Assembly (NCBI GenBank): GCA_024220505.1
Contig: JAKZZE010000019.1
Location: 558,001 to 622,000, forward strand
DNA from: Rhizopus arrhizus
Lineage: Eukaryota; Mucoromycota; Mucoromycetes; Mucorales; Rhizopodaceae
Length of the DNA: 64,000 nt
Reading direction: 5' to 3'
The translations under genes and the position numbers were made by a program. The notes under the pieces are model-generated. The model had not been told where the DNA came from and made no database searches. It saw nothing but the letters and a program-made list of their open reading frames with translations. Below are positions 12,099 through 23,018 of this stretch, in pieces. Position 1 is the first letter of the stretch, and the number at the start of each line of letters is the position of its first letter.

Positions 12099-12789
12099 AT
12101 GAAGAACTCTACTATTGCTTTATTAACTGCCAGTAGTCTTATTACTGCCAGTATTGGTTATATTATTTATTTTGATTACAAGAGACGCAACGATCCTACC
12201 TTTAGAAAGCAATTAAGTAAATTGAAGATAATTCGAGATTTATATTTAAAAAATACTGATTTATCATTAGAAAAAGAGCGTAAACAAGCTGCTAAAGTAG
12301 CCAAAGAAGCAGAGAATGCTCCTCAGGAATCTCGGTTGAAATTTTTTGAAAGAGTTATTGTCGAATCTGCCAAGGAGACTTATCCAACAACACCCGAAGA
12401 CAAGGAAAAATACTTTATGGAACAAGTCACTGCTGGTGAAACATTAGCTGCACAAGGTAAATTGATAGGACATGAAGAGAATGGAAGAGATATTGACTGT
12501 GTATAAAGGTCCTAGCTATTATGATGAAGCCGTTTTATGTTTCTTTAAGGCACTTAAAGTATATCCTGCTCCAATGGAATTGCTTTCTATTTATCAAAAA
12601 GCAGTCCCCGAACCTGTATTCCAAACAATTGTTACCATCGTAACTATTGAGGTATATATAAAAAGACAGAGAAAAAAGTGTGTACATTATTTATTGATTT
12701 CTTTTGTATAGCAAAAGGCAATGGAAGGTCAACACACGGAAACACCTGAAGAAGCAGCCGCTTCAGCTACTGGTGTTGATGTTGAATAA
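12099..12789 (+). CDS. TOM20: Mitochondrial import receptor subunit Tom20
   Basis: Three exons, 12099-12456, 12509-12651 and 12712-12789, all GT..AG and in phase; 192 residues, the usual fungal size. An N-terminal membrane anchor (residues about 4-24, ending IGYIIYFDYKRRND) is followed by a basic stretch and a receptor domain with FMEQVTAGETLAAQG, then YYDEAVLCFFKALKVYPAP and IYQKAVPEPVFQ, the TPR-like groove that binds mitochondrial presequences. Tom20 sits in the outer membrane and hands precursors to the TOM complex. The acidic C-terminal tail is typical. The calcipressin gene begins only 76 bases downstream on the same strand. Confidence 0.95.
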
Positions 12790-12865
12790 ATTTTACAGCT
12801 ATTTTATATAATAGACTTTCTTTTTATTTGTAAATAAAAGCACTCTTTTTTTTTTTTTCTTTGAC

Positions 12866-13569
12866 ATGTTTGATAAAGCAGAATCTATTGCGACCAACAC
12901 TTTATTGATTCCCAATATACCCGACTTATTTTTCAGCTGTGACCAAGTCATGTTGACACTTCATGATGCTTGTGTCCATTTTGGTCCTTTATATACTTTT
13001 GTACCCATGAAAACGTTTCGACGCATCATGGTTATTTTTCAAGAAACAGCACACGCCATCAAAGCTAAAGAAAGCTTAGACAGATCTGTACTTGTTTGGA
13101 AACAAAATGAAATAGAAAATATTGCTTTTGAAAATGCCACTACCACGAATACAGATGATGCAGAAAGGCTACTGCTGAGATTTTATTATGGGCAACATTT
13201 CTCTATTCATCAATCTCAATCCACACTTGAAGTACCTCAATTCAAACGAAACTTGCTCATCTCACCGCCTGGATCCCCGTGTGAAGGATGGGAGCAATAG
13301 AAGAAGACTCACCTAATAGAGCTGTATTGGCATCTGACTTGATTCACGCTGCCGACATTTCAGATTATGAACTGGACGATGACGAACTGGAACTAGAAGA
13401 TAAAACGCCGCCCAAGTTATCAGCAAAGAAATTAAATGTGATTTGTGCACAAGGACTGGTAAGAGAAGATCTACCATCCATCACCGTAGAGGATTACGAT
13501 GGTCTGAATCCTATTCGTAAGCCGACAACGATTCCTGCAACACCCATGCCACCATCACGTCATGTATAA
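12866..13569 (+). CDS. RCN1: Calcipressin (calcineurin regulator, RCAN family) with an apparent frameshift
   Basis: The first frame (12866-13300) encodes an RRM-like domain with TLHDACVHFGPLYTFVP and FRRIMVIFQETAHAI, then LRFYYGQHF and the calcipressin signature LLISPPGSPCEGWEQ, where it hits a TAG. The conserved continuation EEDSPNRAVLASDLI is in the next frame (to 13569). Between GWEQ and EED only two bases remain where a codon is expected, so one base is missing. Downstream, LPSITVEDYDG supplies a PxIxIT-like calcineurin-docking motif. With the shift bridged the protein would be about 234 residues, normal for fungal Rcn1. Calcipressins bind and modulate calcineurin in stress signalling. 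The break could be a sequencing error, a real mutation or an unusual recoding site; no intron of credible length fits. Confidence 0.85.
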
Positions 13570-13625
13570 GCAAACAAAACACACAATTTTATTATACATT
13601 TTACAAGCAAATACAAGGCATCCTT

Positions 13626-14870
13626 TTAGGATGGATGAGTATTGCTATCATTAAATAAAGATTTACCCACTTTCTTCACCAATGTTCCTTCTGCTTCTAA
13701 TTCCTTTTTTAGCAACTCTTTGCCTTTCTGTCTCCTTCTTTCTTCTTCTTGCTGGTACCATTCTGGACACCTCATCTTTTGTCGAAAGGTATCGGCGATT
13801 AACAATGCATCAGTAGAGGTCAGCAAGGGCTCCTTGCAGAGAGAGACGGTCGATTGAAAATGAAGTGATGATGCTTCACTTTTTAATGTCTTTCTGCATA
13901 CGACTGGATTCACCATCGTCATACTGGACGCATTGTTTTCGAAAAAGTTTTCTTCTCTACTCTCGTTGACTATAAATAGATCTGTTAGGATTTTCAAAGA
14001 GCTCTCTCTTTTAAAAAATCGTGATTTACCAGATGGTTGGTTTTCTTGATAGACGAGTCTTCTTTTACGAACAATCCAGCCTAGAGAGATGCATGTACCT
14101 ATGGCTGCTAAAATGGCCAGTGAAACAGCAGAAATAACCCAGGGTTGCAACGTGTCTTGATCTTTTTTGATTTCATTTGATGTTGAAAAAGTAGGCAAGA
14201 GAATACTAAGGGTTGAACTGATCGTCATCGTGCTACTGGTTGGAGCTGCTGTTGCAATCGTTGTAAGTGGTAATGCGACCTCTAGATGATAATAAGATGA
14301 GACTTTGTTAAATCATGCAAATAAAAGAAACTTTACGCGCTACGTTGATGTGAACTGGAGTAGGATATTCTGAGAGGGCATTGTTGATTTCCTTGAGAGG
14401 CTGAACCTTTGCAGGTAAAATGTAAACAAGGCATTCAAATGTGCTTCTGGTTGAACCTATTCTCCAGGTATCATCCACAAGTACTGCAAATGTGCCCTGT
14501 GCTGGATCAATATCTGACCACTGCTTTATTTGAATTCGCTGATAGTTTTTTATAAAGTAAACATAGATATTCAATGTTTCCTATTCTTTATGTATCAGTC
14601 TCTATTGACATGAACACTCTCCACAACGTAACTAACCGCTGAAACATACGATGGATATCTATAAAGAGTACGTTAGGTTGTATCCAATGCTACCTGTACA
14701 AGTAGTTACCTTGGGTTCCAAGTGATCGGATACCATGTTCCATTTGTCCAGGTATCATTTGTCTTTGGTGAACATAGCGTGTCTGTATTACCGTTTGATC
14801 CACAACTGATTTCTGATTTCTGAGCATCTACTTGTAAAAATAAAATACAAAAAAATAACAAAATCTTCAT
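13626..14870 (-). CDS. Single-pass type I membrane protein with secreted N-terminal domain
   Basis: Four exons: 14870-14710, 14658-14637 (22 nt), 14580-14337 and 14281-13626; all GT..AG, in phase, 360 residues. The start MKILLFFCILFLQVDAQ is a clean signal peptide; an in-frame ATG 11 codons upstream (14903) is possible but would spoil it. The extracellular part has NDTWTNGTWYPITWNP, a pattern of fungal secreted or membrane proteins in which a Trp-rich beta domain is followed by a Ser/Thr stalk. A stalk (TTIATAAPTSSTMTISST) leads to one transmembrane helix (WVISAVSLAILAAIGTCISL) and a basic cytoplasmic tail of about 145 residues with EWYQQEEERRRQKGKELLKK. Function unknown; a wall or stress sensor is possible. 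The 3' end lies 56 bases from the calcipressin stop, tail to tail. Confidence 0.8.
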
Positions 14871-15621
14871 CTTTGTGGAAAAGATTGAAAAAGAAGAGTA
14901 CATGAAATCAATATCGTTTAAAAACGGGATAGATAGGAGACAAAATGGATTTGATGTACTCTTTTAAGAAAAAGGGGAATCAAAAAGAGTGGGAAAAGAA
15001 AAGAGGAAGGTGATAAAAAGGAGAGTGACATCGTGGGCATGGTTTGTTGATACACTTTACTGTTGTCTCTCTTTTTCTCTCTCTCTCTTTTCTTGTACAA
15101 AATTCATTAATGATAAACCTGTATTCATCTTTTCACCCTCTCCCAGGAGGCAATAAAAGAATTAGGAGATAGAAAGAAGGAGTCAAGAAATTGTCAAGTG
15201 TGTTTATTTCAATGATGGATATCACAAGAAAGTTCACTTTATGAAAGCAAGATTTTGATCATTAAATGAATGCGTCTTGGTATTGCTATGTGTGTCTATT
15301 TTATAAAATTGGGTGATTGAACGATGGCTTTAGAGCGAGATACGAGTGGATATCAGAAAGCAGTAGATCTATCTTAAATTTGATTGGTTTATAATTCATG
15401 ACCAGACAAACAAAGAGAGAGAGAGAGAGGATGAATTTAAGCCATTTCAGGCCGTAAGTTTCTTGGACAGTAATAATTAATAGAAAAACATATAAAAAAG
15501 GGTTTCTCTTTCTTTCTTTCTTGCTTTTAATAGTCTGATATTGTAAGCAGTTTTTTTTTTCTTTCTTTTGCTCACTAAAGTTACAAAAGCCCAGAATGAC
15601 TTATTTTAATAATAGGTCATC
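14871..15621. other. Divergent promoter region (membrane protein / copper-fist factor)
   Basis: About 750 bases between divergent starts. It holds a CT-rich block (15062-15095), a GA repeat near 15415-15430 and TTTC repeats (15505-15530). No convincing coding segment; an open frame across 15637-15846 minus is the shadow of the copper-fist exons. Confidence 0.55.
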
Positions 15622-16294
15622 ATGGTGTACATTAAATTAGAAAATGGCACAGAAAAAAAATTTGCTTGTATAAAATGTATCAAAGTAAATTGAAAAGATG
15701 AAATATAAAGTGACAAGTATTGAAAAGTAACTTGTAGGGGCATAGATCTTCAAAATGTGAGCATTCGAATAGAGAACTGATTGAAATAAGAAGAAAAGGT
15801 AGACCTGTGTCTCAGTGTGATAGCTGTCGACAATTAAGAAAAACAAAACAAATGCATCTTAAATGTTTATGTAATTCTAACAAGCCACTGCCAATGAAAA
15901 GTTTAGAAACAAGAGGTAAGCATTTGACAAGAATGAATAGCAGTTGCTTATGTTCGCTATAGACAGCAACAATTGTTTAGAGTGTAAGAGTTTAAAGGGA
16001 TTTTGCATTTGTTATAATAGTAGTTGCAGTTCAGAAGGATCGATTACACCACCAATGCAACTATGTCATCCACCACGCCATCATATGATAATACCCATAC
16101 ATGATCCATCGGATGATATCGATAGCGATACGCCAAAATATAAATCTGAAGAAACAGAGATCCCAGATAAAACGGCAGTGTTGGGCAATTTAACGGATAC
16201 GAGTTCAGAAGAATTAATGAATAGAATTTACAGTGTATTTAATGATAAAGACAAGTTGAATGAAGAATTGGTTGAATTATCTAATAACGAATAA
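15622..16294 (+). CDS. Copper-fist DNA-binding transcription factor
   Basis: Three exons, 15622-15684, 15738-15915 and 15963-16294; introns of 53 and 47 nt, phases match; 190 residues. The N terminus is a complete copper-fist domain: ACIKCIKGHRSSKCEH supplies the zinc ligands Cys-x2-Cys...Cys-x-His, then RRKGRPVSQCDSCRQLRK with the (R/K)GRP minor-groove motif, then HLKCLC. Family members (Ace1, Amt1, Mac1, Cuf1) sense copper and control metallothionein, copper or iron genes. Right after the domain comes a Cys cluster (CLECKSLKGFCICYNSSC), a candidate Cu(I)-binding region. The rest is acidic, compatible with an activation domain. The 3' end overlaps the convergent neighbour by 18 bases. The exon structure removes in-frame stops, so the gene is easily missed by simple ORF finding. 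Confidence 0.88.
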
Positions 16295-16750
16295 CCTCTT
16301 TTGTTTTAAATGAGTGTCCACTTGTTCTAATAAATCATCCGTGTCAATTTCATCCACCTCTTGACTGTTTAAACTACGAATTGTATTCATGGTTGATTTA
16401 GGATTCCATTTCTTTTTGACAACCTTTCGTCTTTCTTGTTGTATCCTAATACCTTCTTCATCATCAGAGTCAAACACTGTCTGTAATCGTTTCCGCACCT
16501 TTCTCTGTCTTTTTCTTTCTGGAGGCTGCTGCTGTGCTATTTGTAACTCTTTTATTTCACTCATCATTTTATTAGAATCTATTAGGACAACTTGTTTGTG
16601 ATTAGATGGTGATATAACGTCATCGTCATCATCGTCTATTAATTCGTATTCTTCGCCTTCATCGTCTATTGTAAAATCATGCATTCTATCGTATGCTGAT
16701 TCTAAATCCGAGTCATCATATTGAGTATCACTTTCATCACTATTAAGCAT
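16277..16750 (-). CDS. Acidic nuclear-type protein of unknown function
   Basis: Single open frame of 157 residues from ATG at 16750 (the frame extends further upstream but has no ATG). The N-terminal half is strongly acidic (DDEGEEYELIDDDDDDV). The middle is a basic nuclear-localisation-like stretch (PERKRQRKVRKRLQ), then FDSDDEEG, a second basic patch (RRKVVKKKWNPKS) and a C-terminal segment SLNSQEVDEIDTDDLLEQVD. No recognised domain. Alternating acidic and basic blocks suggest a chromatin or RNA-associated nuclear protein (inference). Its last six codons overlap the end of the copper-fist gene on the other strand. Confidence 0.65.
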   Translation of the reverse strand: MLNSDESDTQYDDSDLESAYDRMHDFTIDDEGEEYELIDDDDDDVISPSNHKQVVLIDSNKMMSEIKELQIAQQQPPERKRQRKVRKRLQTVFDSDDEEGIRIQQERRKVVKKKWNPKSTMNTIRSLNSQEVDEIDTDDLLEQVDTHLKQKRLFVIR

Positions 16751-18783
16751 AATGGTATATAAAGAGAGTATAAATAGAATGGGAATATCAGCCAAAAAAA
16801 AGAAGAAGAAAAAAAAAAGGGAAAAAAAAAAAAAGAGCCGTGATTGTTGACAAGCTATAGTATTATTATTATTATTTTTACTTTGAATTCAGACAATTTT
16901 AAATTTCTTTTTTAGAAAATGGTGTCTGTGGAATCAATGGAGAGGGGGGGAAAATTCAGATATTTATTTTTAAAAAAAAGACCTTGTTTATCACGGTGAT
17001 TGACAATGATTGTTTTCTTTTTTGGAAAATAGAGGATCTTTTTTCATATGGAAATACTTGTGTTTGTTCTTGAATGCACACGTATCGTTTATTTTTAAGA
17101 AAACAACTGGATGCATACCAAAGACCAAGCCTTGGACAACTTACAGACTCTTTTTTATCCGTCAATCATGGTCTCTCTTAAAGGCACATCAGAGCATCCC
17201 ATCTACCTGTTTTTAAAAAAAAAAAATTGTCGGTTTCAGATCTTTAGCTGAACCATGATCCACTGAGCACACTCACTTTTATTCAAGCATTGTTTGTGTT
17301 GATCATCCTTCTTGTTCTTTCTTCTGTCAGAACTACCGTCGACTCCTTTGCTGACCATTTGTTCTGGTGCTCTTTGACAAGTCTTGAGATAAAAACGGGT
17401 TAAATAGAGTTATATCCATAAAACTATAAAAGAGACATGAACAAGATGTAGATTGCTGTTTGATGTTTTGCATAAAAGGAACATTTGCTTGAATTCCCTA
17501 TGGCTGCTTTAGTGGCCACTACCTCACTAGATAGTGTGTTGAGCCTGTGAATGGTTTGGTTTGATGCCCATGAATATTTAGGTCAGGAAAAGATGAAGGA
17601 TACTGTTGATTTCAAACTCGAGAAATCTCGGTGGATAGATGACTCAACTTCTTCAAAGTCTCTCAGAACAGGAAATTCATCAGATCGGACTAGACATGAT
17701 TAAACCTTTATGTTTCGTGTCAAAAAGTACAATACGAATTATCCTTGTTTTAAAACATTTTTATCAGTGAAAAGTAACAGCCAAAGTAAAAGAGTGAACG
17801 TAACTGACAGTAATCAATATCGATCAAAAGGATAAGTCTAGCAAGGTCTATTAAAAAAAGTACAGAAACCATCTGGAATGACAAATGATTCTTGATGTGT
17901 GTTGATGACAGTCGTCCTGATCTTTTTCAATTCATATTCTTGGTCACTGTGACCTTTCTTGATAGCAATCACCTTTTGGGATATTTACGACCTCTTTTGA
18001 AAGCAAGGATTATTTTATAAGAAGCATAAACGGTGTGTCTTATTGTATATAAAAAGTATAAATGAAAATCTCAAGAGGGTCGTTTCCAGTAAAACAAGAA
18101 TGTCTAATAAATAGTAAATAGCGACGACCAAATCAGGATTGATAAAATTCATTTTGAATTCTAATGTGTTTGAGACATGTTGTCTAACTGGAACAGCATG
18201 GGATGGTTGTGGATATCAAGCTTAAGAAGATGGAGAGTAGATAAAGAATAGCTCGTGGTAAAAAGTGATCCACTCATTTCCCACAAACTGGTTCCCATGA
18301 CACGAGGCGATCTATTTCAACTCCGATCATTCTCCTATGGAAGATGCATTGTTGAGTAAAGACAGGCAATAAAGAATCAGACAACAAATAGATTGCTTAT
18401 AAAACATGATTTGTTGTGAATGAGTCATCCGATGATCCCACAAGAAAAGACGCGTAAAATATGAGTTGATTTTTTTGTTGCTGCTGTTCTTTTATGAAAA
18501 CACAAGGCGGAGTTCAATCGATGCGGTTCATTAAGATTAAAAATCAATTTATTTGTAAAGAACTGAAACAGACCAGAGGAGATGAAAGAAGGTGAATATG
18601 AAACTCACCTGATGAATCGTCAAATGTATTTTAAAAAAGAAATCGCATGAATATGAATACATGACGTCATGTGCAGTTACTACTATTGGTACATTCTTTT
18701 TTTTATTTTTTATTTTAATCTTCTTTTTCCTTTTTTTTTTTTATATATTTTTTTTTTATTATTATTTTTTTAAACAAGTACGA
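16751..18783. other. Long intergenic stretch, two weak coding-like segments on the minus strand
   Basis: Two kilobases between divergent starts. Most is non-coding in appearance. Two stop-free segments on the minus strand have protein-like composition and begin just after an AG: 17382-17236 (48 codons, including QCLNKSECAQWIMVQLKI) and 17972-17838 (44 codons, including KKGHSDQEYELKKIRTTV). I could not join them to a start or to each other, so no gene is called. ATGAGTCAT, a Gcn4/AP-1-type 9-mer, lies at 18420-18428. A poly-T/Phe-coding block at 18690-18775 precedes the Myb gene start. Confidence 0.4.
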
Positions 18784-20419
18784 ATGATACCAGGAAATCC
18801 TTTTGAGAAAAGTAATAGCCACGCGCATTTAGATACTATCTTTGAATCTGTTAAAAGACAGGTTAATAATTTTTTAATTTTGATAAGCAGCAAAATACTT
18901 ATTATTCTTATAGATTGATCTTTGGGGTGAAAATGCAAAGTGGAAAATTGATCTCGTCTTGCTGGATAATCCTCAACAACAAAATGGTTTACGTCCACTA
19001 TTATCTCCACAACAATTACATCCAAATGCAATCACAACTCCGTCTATTCATAACAACAATCAAAACAATCAATTACCAGTGACAACCAGTATACAATATC
19101 CTGTAAGTATACCCTCACTACCTGTCAATCTTTTTTTTTTTTTTTTAATTTTTTTTTAAAAAGTGGGATTATCATCCACCTTTGAACAGTCATGATTGGA
19201 GACAACGTGATCATGATGATTTACAGCAAAAGGTAAAAAAAAAAAAAGAAAGAAAAAAAATATATAAACTCCGAATAATCATGTTTGGTGTAGTTGAGAG
19301 AATCGATTGAGAGACAGAGATACTTGGAGAATTTGATTTGGTCACAAGCAGAACAGATCAAGAATACAAAGAATCAACCAAGAGAAGAAGATGCGATAAA
19401 GACAATGAAGAATATATTTTTGATGAATGTAAATAGGAATGAAATTAATTTCAAAGACTAATGATTTAATTTAGGAAAATGAACAAAAGAATAGATTTAA
19501 AGTAGAAACAGAATTATTAGAAAAAGATATAAAAATATTAAAGAAAAAGTTGGAAAAGATGGCATCTACTTTATATGAAATAGAAAATATAAAGATAAAT
19601 TGTGAGGATGATCATTTGGATAAAGATAGTTTATTAGAAGACAAAAGGATTTTATTAAGAAAGCTTTATTTGGCTGAATTAAGATTGTCTGCAAGAGATG
19701 CTGAATTAGAATATTTACATGACCTCATTCACTCACTCAAATCGACTCCATCATTCAATAAACCAATCAGTCAACCGATCAAAAAGATCAGAAAGGGACC
19801 CCCTTATCTCTTTCAACAACAATTCTCTCCGAGAAGTAGTGAAGTCAGATCATTCGAACAACATCCCTTGAGTGCCCTCGACAGTTTGGGTATCGTGGCT
19901 GATCAAATGTTGAGTGATCCCGAATTTGATTCGACAACGACCACCACCAGTCAAGGTGAAAAAAGGTTTAGATCAAGACTGGATGACAGAAGATCTCAAC
20001 GATCCATGGATTCTGCTGTCACACTATTAACCATGCCACAACTCACTACACCCACACAAAAAAGTAAGATGAAAAAGAGATTGAGAGATGTGCTAACTTT
20101 TATTCTAGTTGAAAATAATCATTTAAAGAAACCGAGGACGACTTATATGAGATGGACAGAAGAAGAAGATGAAAAGTTGAGAAGGGCAGTTAAAAAGAAT
20201 GGTTCGAGTAATTGGGAAGCATGTGCAAAAGAATTAGAAGGTAGAACGAATATTCAGTGTCGTAATCGTTGGATACGTTATCTTGAACCTAAATCAGACG
20301 CTCGTCAATCACCTTCGATTGCTGCCTTATTAAATAATCCTTATACACCTCCTTCACCTCTTGCTACTCCAAAGAATGTAAAACGTATCAAGAGTGAAGA
20401 CATGTTTGCTTCATCATAG
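18784..20419 (+). CDS. Coiled-coil protein with C-terminal Myb/SANT domain
   Basis: Six exons: 18784-18861, 18914-19102, 19164-19232, 19294-19428, 19475-20063 and 20109-20419; 456 residues. The last intron (20064-20108, 45 nt, GTAAGA..GTGCTAAC..TCTAG) has a length divisible by three and no stop, so it reads through in frame; its strong signals favour splicing. The start is placed at MIPGNPFEKSN because the frame upstream codes only poly-Phe. Order: Gln/Asn-rich segment, coiled coil (about 135-225), a low-complexity linker, then a single Myb/SANT repeat at about 368-412 (RWTEEEDEKLRRAVKKNG, NWEACAKELEGR, CRNRWIRYL) with the three helix tryptophans largely kept. Probable DNA-binding protein; target unknown. 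Confidence 0.85.
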
Positions 20420-21088
20420 ATGAATATGCTTTATTAACTTATTTGTGTATATATCATTTGTACATATTCATTTTGAATCTTTAACTTCTTTTATCATCCA
20501 ATCCAGTGCTCAGCAATAAAAAAAAAAAAAAAAAAAAGGAAGGTTACAATTCATTCCTGATTGGTTCAAAAAGAGTGTCTTTCTTGACACGTCCTTTTTT
20601 AAAAAAGTCACTTTTTTAAACAAGGTCTCACTCGTTGCATAATTGTAACATGGCAACTATGCGAGAAATAAGGGATTTTTATGCATTCATACCATCCTTT
20701 ATTTTCTTGTCAGATGAATCATCCAATACCCCCCCTTTATTATAAAAGACACGATAAATTAAATGTTGAACGATCATCAATCGAGGTAGTGCATGTGTCA
20801 TCTATTTCAATCACCTCTCTTAAAAAAAATCTCACGTTATCGATGTAACAGTAATAGAGAAGGGTACGTTAAAGAAGAAGAAGAGAGGGGTTCAAAGAGA
20901 TTATTTCGAAGGAATAAAAAAGTATTTAAAATTAAAAATTCTTTTTTTTACATTCACTCACTCTCACTCTGTCCCAGTACAATTCACTGTGAGTCTATCG
21001 GTGACTCAATCTTTACTATAAAAGAATGAGCTTCTACCCTTTTTTTTTTTTTTTTTTTTTTTCCTTTTTTTATTATTATTGTTTTATA
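20420..21088. other. Intergenic, promoter of kynurenine monooxygenase
   Basis: 669 bases. It contains an A run at 20519-20537, purine-rich DNA around 20870-20900, and then the TATA and TGACTCA elements listed separately. A 23-base poly-T (21040-21062) sits just before the ATG. Confidence 0.55.
21002..21023 (+). promoter_or_regulatory. TGACTCA motif and TATA box before the kynurenine monooxygenase gene
   Basis: TGACTCA at 21002-21008 is the core of a Gcn4/AP-1 site; TATAAAA at 21017-21023 lies 66 bases before the ATG (21089). Spacing suits a core promoter. The 7-mer alone is expected several times by chance in 64 kb, so the regulatory meaning is inference. Confidence 0.4.
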
Positions 21089-22681
21089 ATGTCAGACAAA
21101 GAAAGAAAGGCGGTGGTGAGTATTGTTGGTGCAGGATTAGTAGGTGCATTGAATGCAATCTATTTTGCACAAAGGGGTTGGAAAGTAGAGTTGTATGAAC
21201 TTCGACCAGGTAAATTGGGACTGTTTTAAATCTTATGTCTGATGCGATGCTAGACATCAGGTTGAATAAGGAAAGTGGAAAGGGGAAATCGATCAATCTG
21301 GCTCTGTCAGAAAGAGGTCTTAGTGCTTTGAGAGCAACTCATTTAGGATTGGAAGACATGATATTAGAAGCATCTGTTCCTATGAAAGCAAGAATGGTTC
21401 ATTTTGGTAAAGAAGGTACACAGATGTCACAACCTTATTCTATACACGGACAGGTAATCCATCTCGTTCCCCCTTCCTTCTCTAAACTCTCTCTCTCTTT
21501 TTTGTAGCATATCAACGCCGTCGATCGAGCCAGACTAAACGAATTACTACTGACCGCTGCCGAATTGATGGATTCTGTCACTGTCCATTTCGAACACAGA
21601 TTGATCCAAGCTGACCTGGACAAGAACCAGTTGGAATTCATGACAAAAGAAGGAAAAAAGGTGATTGAGGACAGTGATCTTATTGTGGGTGCTGATGGGG
21701 CTTATTCAAAAACGAGGTCACAGATGATGCGTCATATGAGGTAAGAAATAGAGTTCAATAGAGAGAGAGAGTATATAAAGTGTGTGAGATAGGATGAATT
21801 TAAATCAGGAATATATCGATACAGCTTATTGTGAGTTGATGATTCCACCTGAAAAAGGACCTGATGGTCAATTGAGATTTGCTTTGGATCCTCATCATCT
21901 TCATATCTGGCCAAGACATGTATTCATGTTGATTGCTATTCCTAACCCTGATTTTTCATTTACTTGTACACTCTTTATGCCATTCAAGATGTTTGAAGAT
22001 ATCAAGACAGATAATGATCTCTTTGAATTCTTTGCTGAACATTTTAATGATGCTATTCCACTGATTGGTAAAGAATCTTTAAGAGATTCTTATTTTAACA
22101 ACCCAAAAGGATCACTGGTGACCATCAAAGCCTCTCCACACAATTACAGTGATAAATCAATCATCGTGGGTGATGCGGCTCATGCGATGGTTCCTTTTTA
22201 TGGTCAAGGAATGAACTGCGGATTTCAAGATGTGGAAGTGTTGCACGAAATACTCGATCAACATTCTGTTCTTCCGATGGTGGGTAAGGATGGAAAGATA
22301 AAGAATTTGAAGGAAGCATTGGATGATTATTCGAATGTGAGAGTAAAGGATGCTCATGCGATATGTGATTTGGCGATGTATAATTATTATGAGATGAGAC
22401 ATGCTGTCACTTCTCTTAGTTTTTTGGCTAGAAAAAGATTAGAATCTAGTATTCATGCCCTCTTTCCTCATCTTGTCATTCCACTCTATTCCATGGTCAG
22501 TTTCTCTACTCTTCCTTATTCAGTAGCCATTCAAAGATGGCATCAACAGACTCGATGGTTAAATATTTTCATGACCACAACTACCTTTGGTGCTTTAGGA
22601 CTCACTGTCTTTATTGGACTCAAATGTCGTGATCGAGTGATGAATAGCTTTAGAGAATTGACTCGGAAGTTTATTTATTAA
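21089..22681 (+). CDS. BNA4: Kynurenine 3-monooxygenase
   Basis: Four exons, 21089-21209, 21254-21453, 21508-21740 and 21793-22681, all GT..AG; 480 residues, matching fungal Bna4. It is an FAD-dependent hydroxylase: the N-terminal dinucleotide fold has [21 protein letters not shown], the conserved [14 protein letters not shown] follows, then [14 protein letters not shown], and the second FAD motif [20 protein letters not shown]. It converts L-kynurenine to 3-hydroxykynurenine with NADPH and O2 in de novo NAD synthesis. A C-terminal hydrophobic helix ([19 protein letters not shown]) fits the outer-mitochondrial-membrane anchor of this family. The poly-T leader before the ATG is in frame but codes only Phe, so MSDKERK is taken as the start. 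Confidence 0.96.
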
Positions 22682-23018
22682 TAAACTATTTATCCTTTAT
22701 CAAAACGTGGCATGACTGACATCACGGGAAAAAAAAAAAAAAAAAAAGTCTGGAATTCGGAGGATCGGAAGTGAGGTGAGAAGGACGGGATGGATGGGAT
22801 TGATTTGGTAAAGAAGATTTTTAAGAAAAAAAAAAAGGCCAAGGGATGATGTAGGAGGGGGAAAGAGAGGTGGCTGGTCATGAGGTACCTTAAATAGTAA
22901 GGATCAAAGAAAGAAAGGATGGGAAGAAAACAATAGGTTGAGCGTAGTTTGAATAAAGGATTCATAAAACAAAAAGGAAACAATGCTCTTCTTCCTTTTT
23001 TTTTTTTCTATCATCGAA
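22682..23018. other. Short intergenic region
   Basis: 337 bases between same-strand genes; an A run at 22730-22747, purine-rich sequence (22755-22920) and a poly-T just before the next start. Nothing else seen. Confidence 0.55.

Noticed and set aside
13270..13310. A 22 nt intron or programmed -1 frameshift in calcipressin
   Set aside because: 22 nt is far below the intron size seen here and would delete the GWEQ signature; no slippery heptamer is present at the shift.
18661..18783. N-terminal extension of the Myb gene coding a hydrophobic poly-Phe segment
   Set aside because: Poly-T leaders precede many start codons here; the ATG at 18784 is the natural start.
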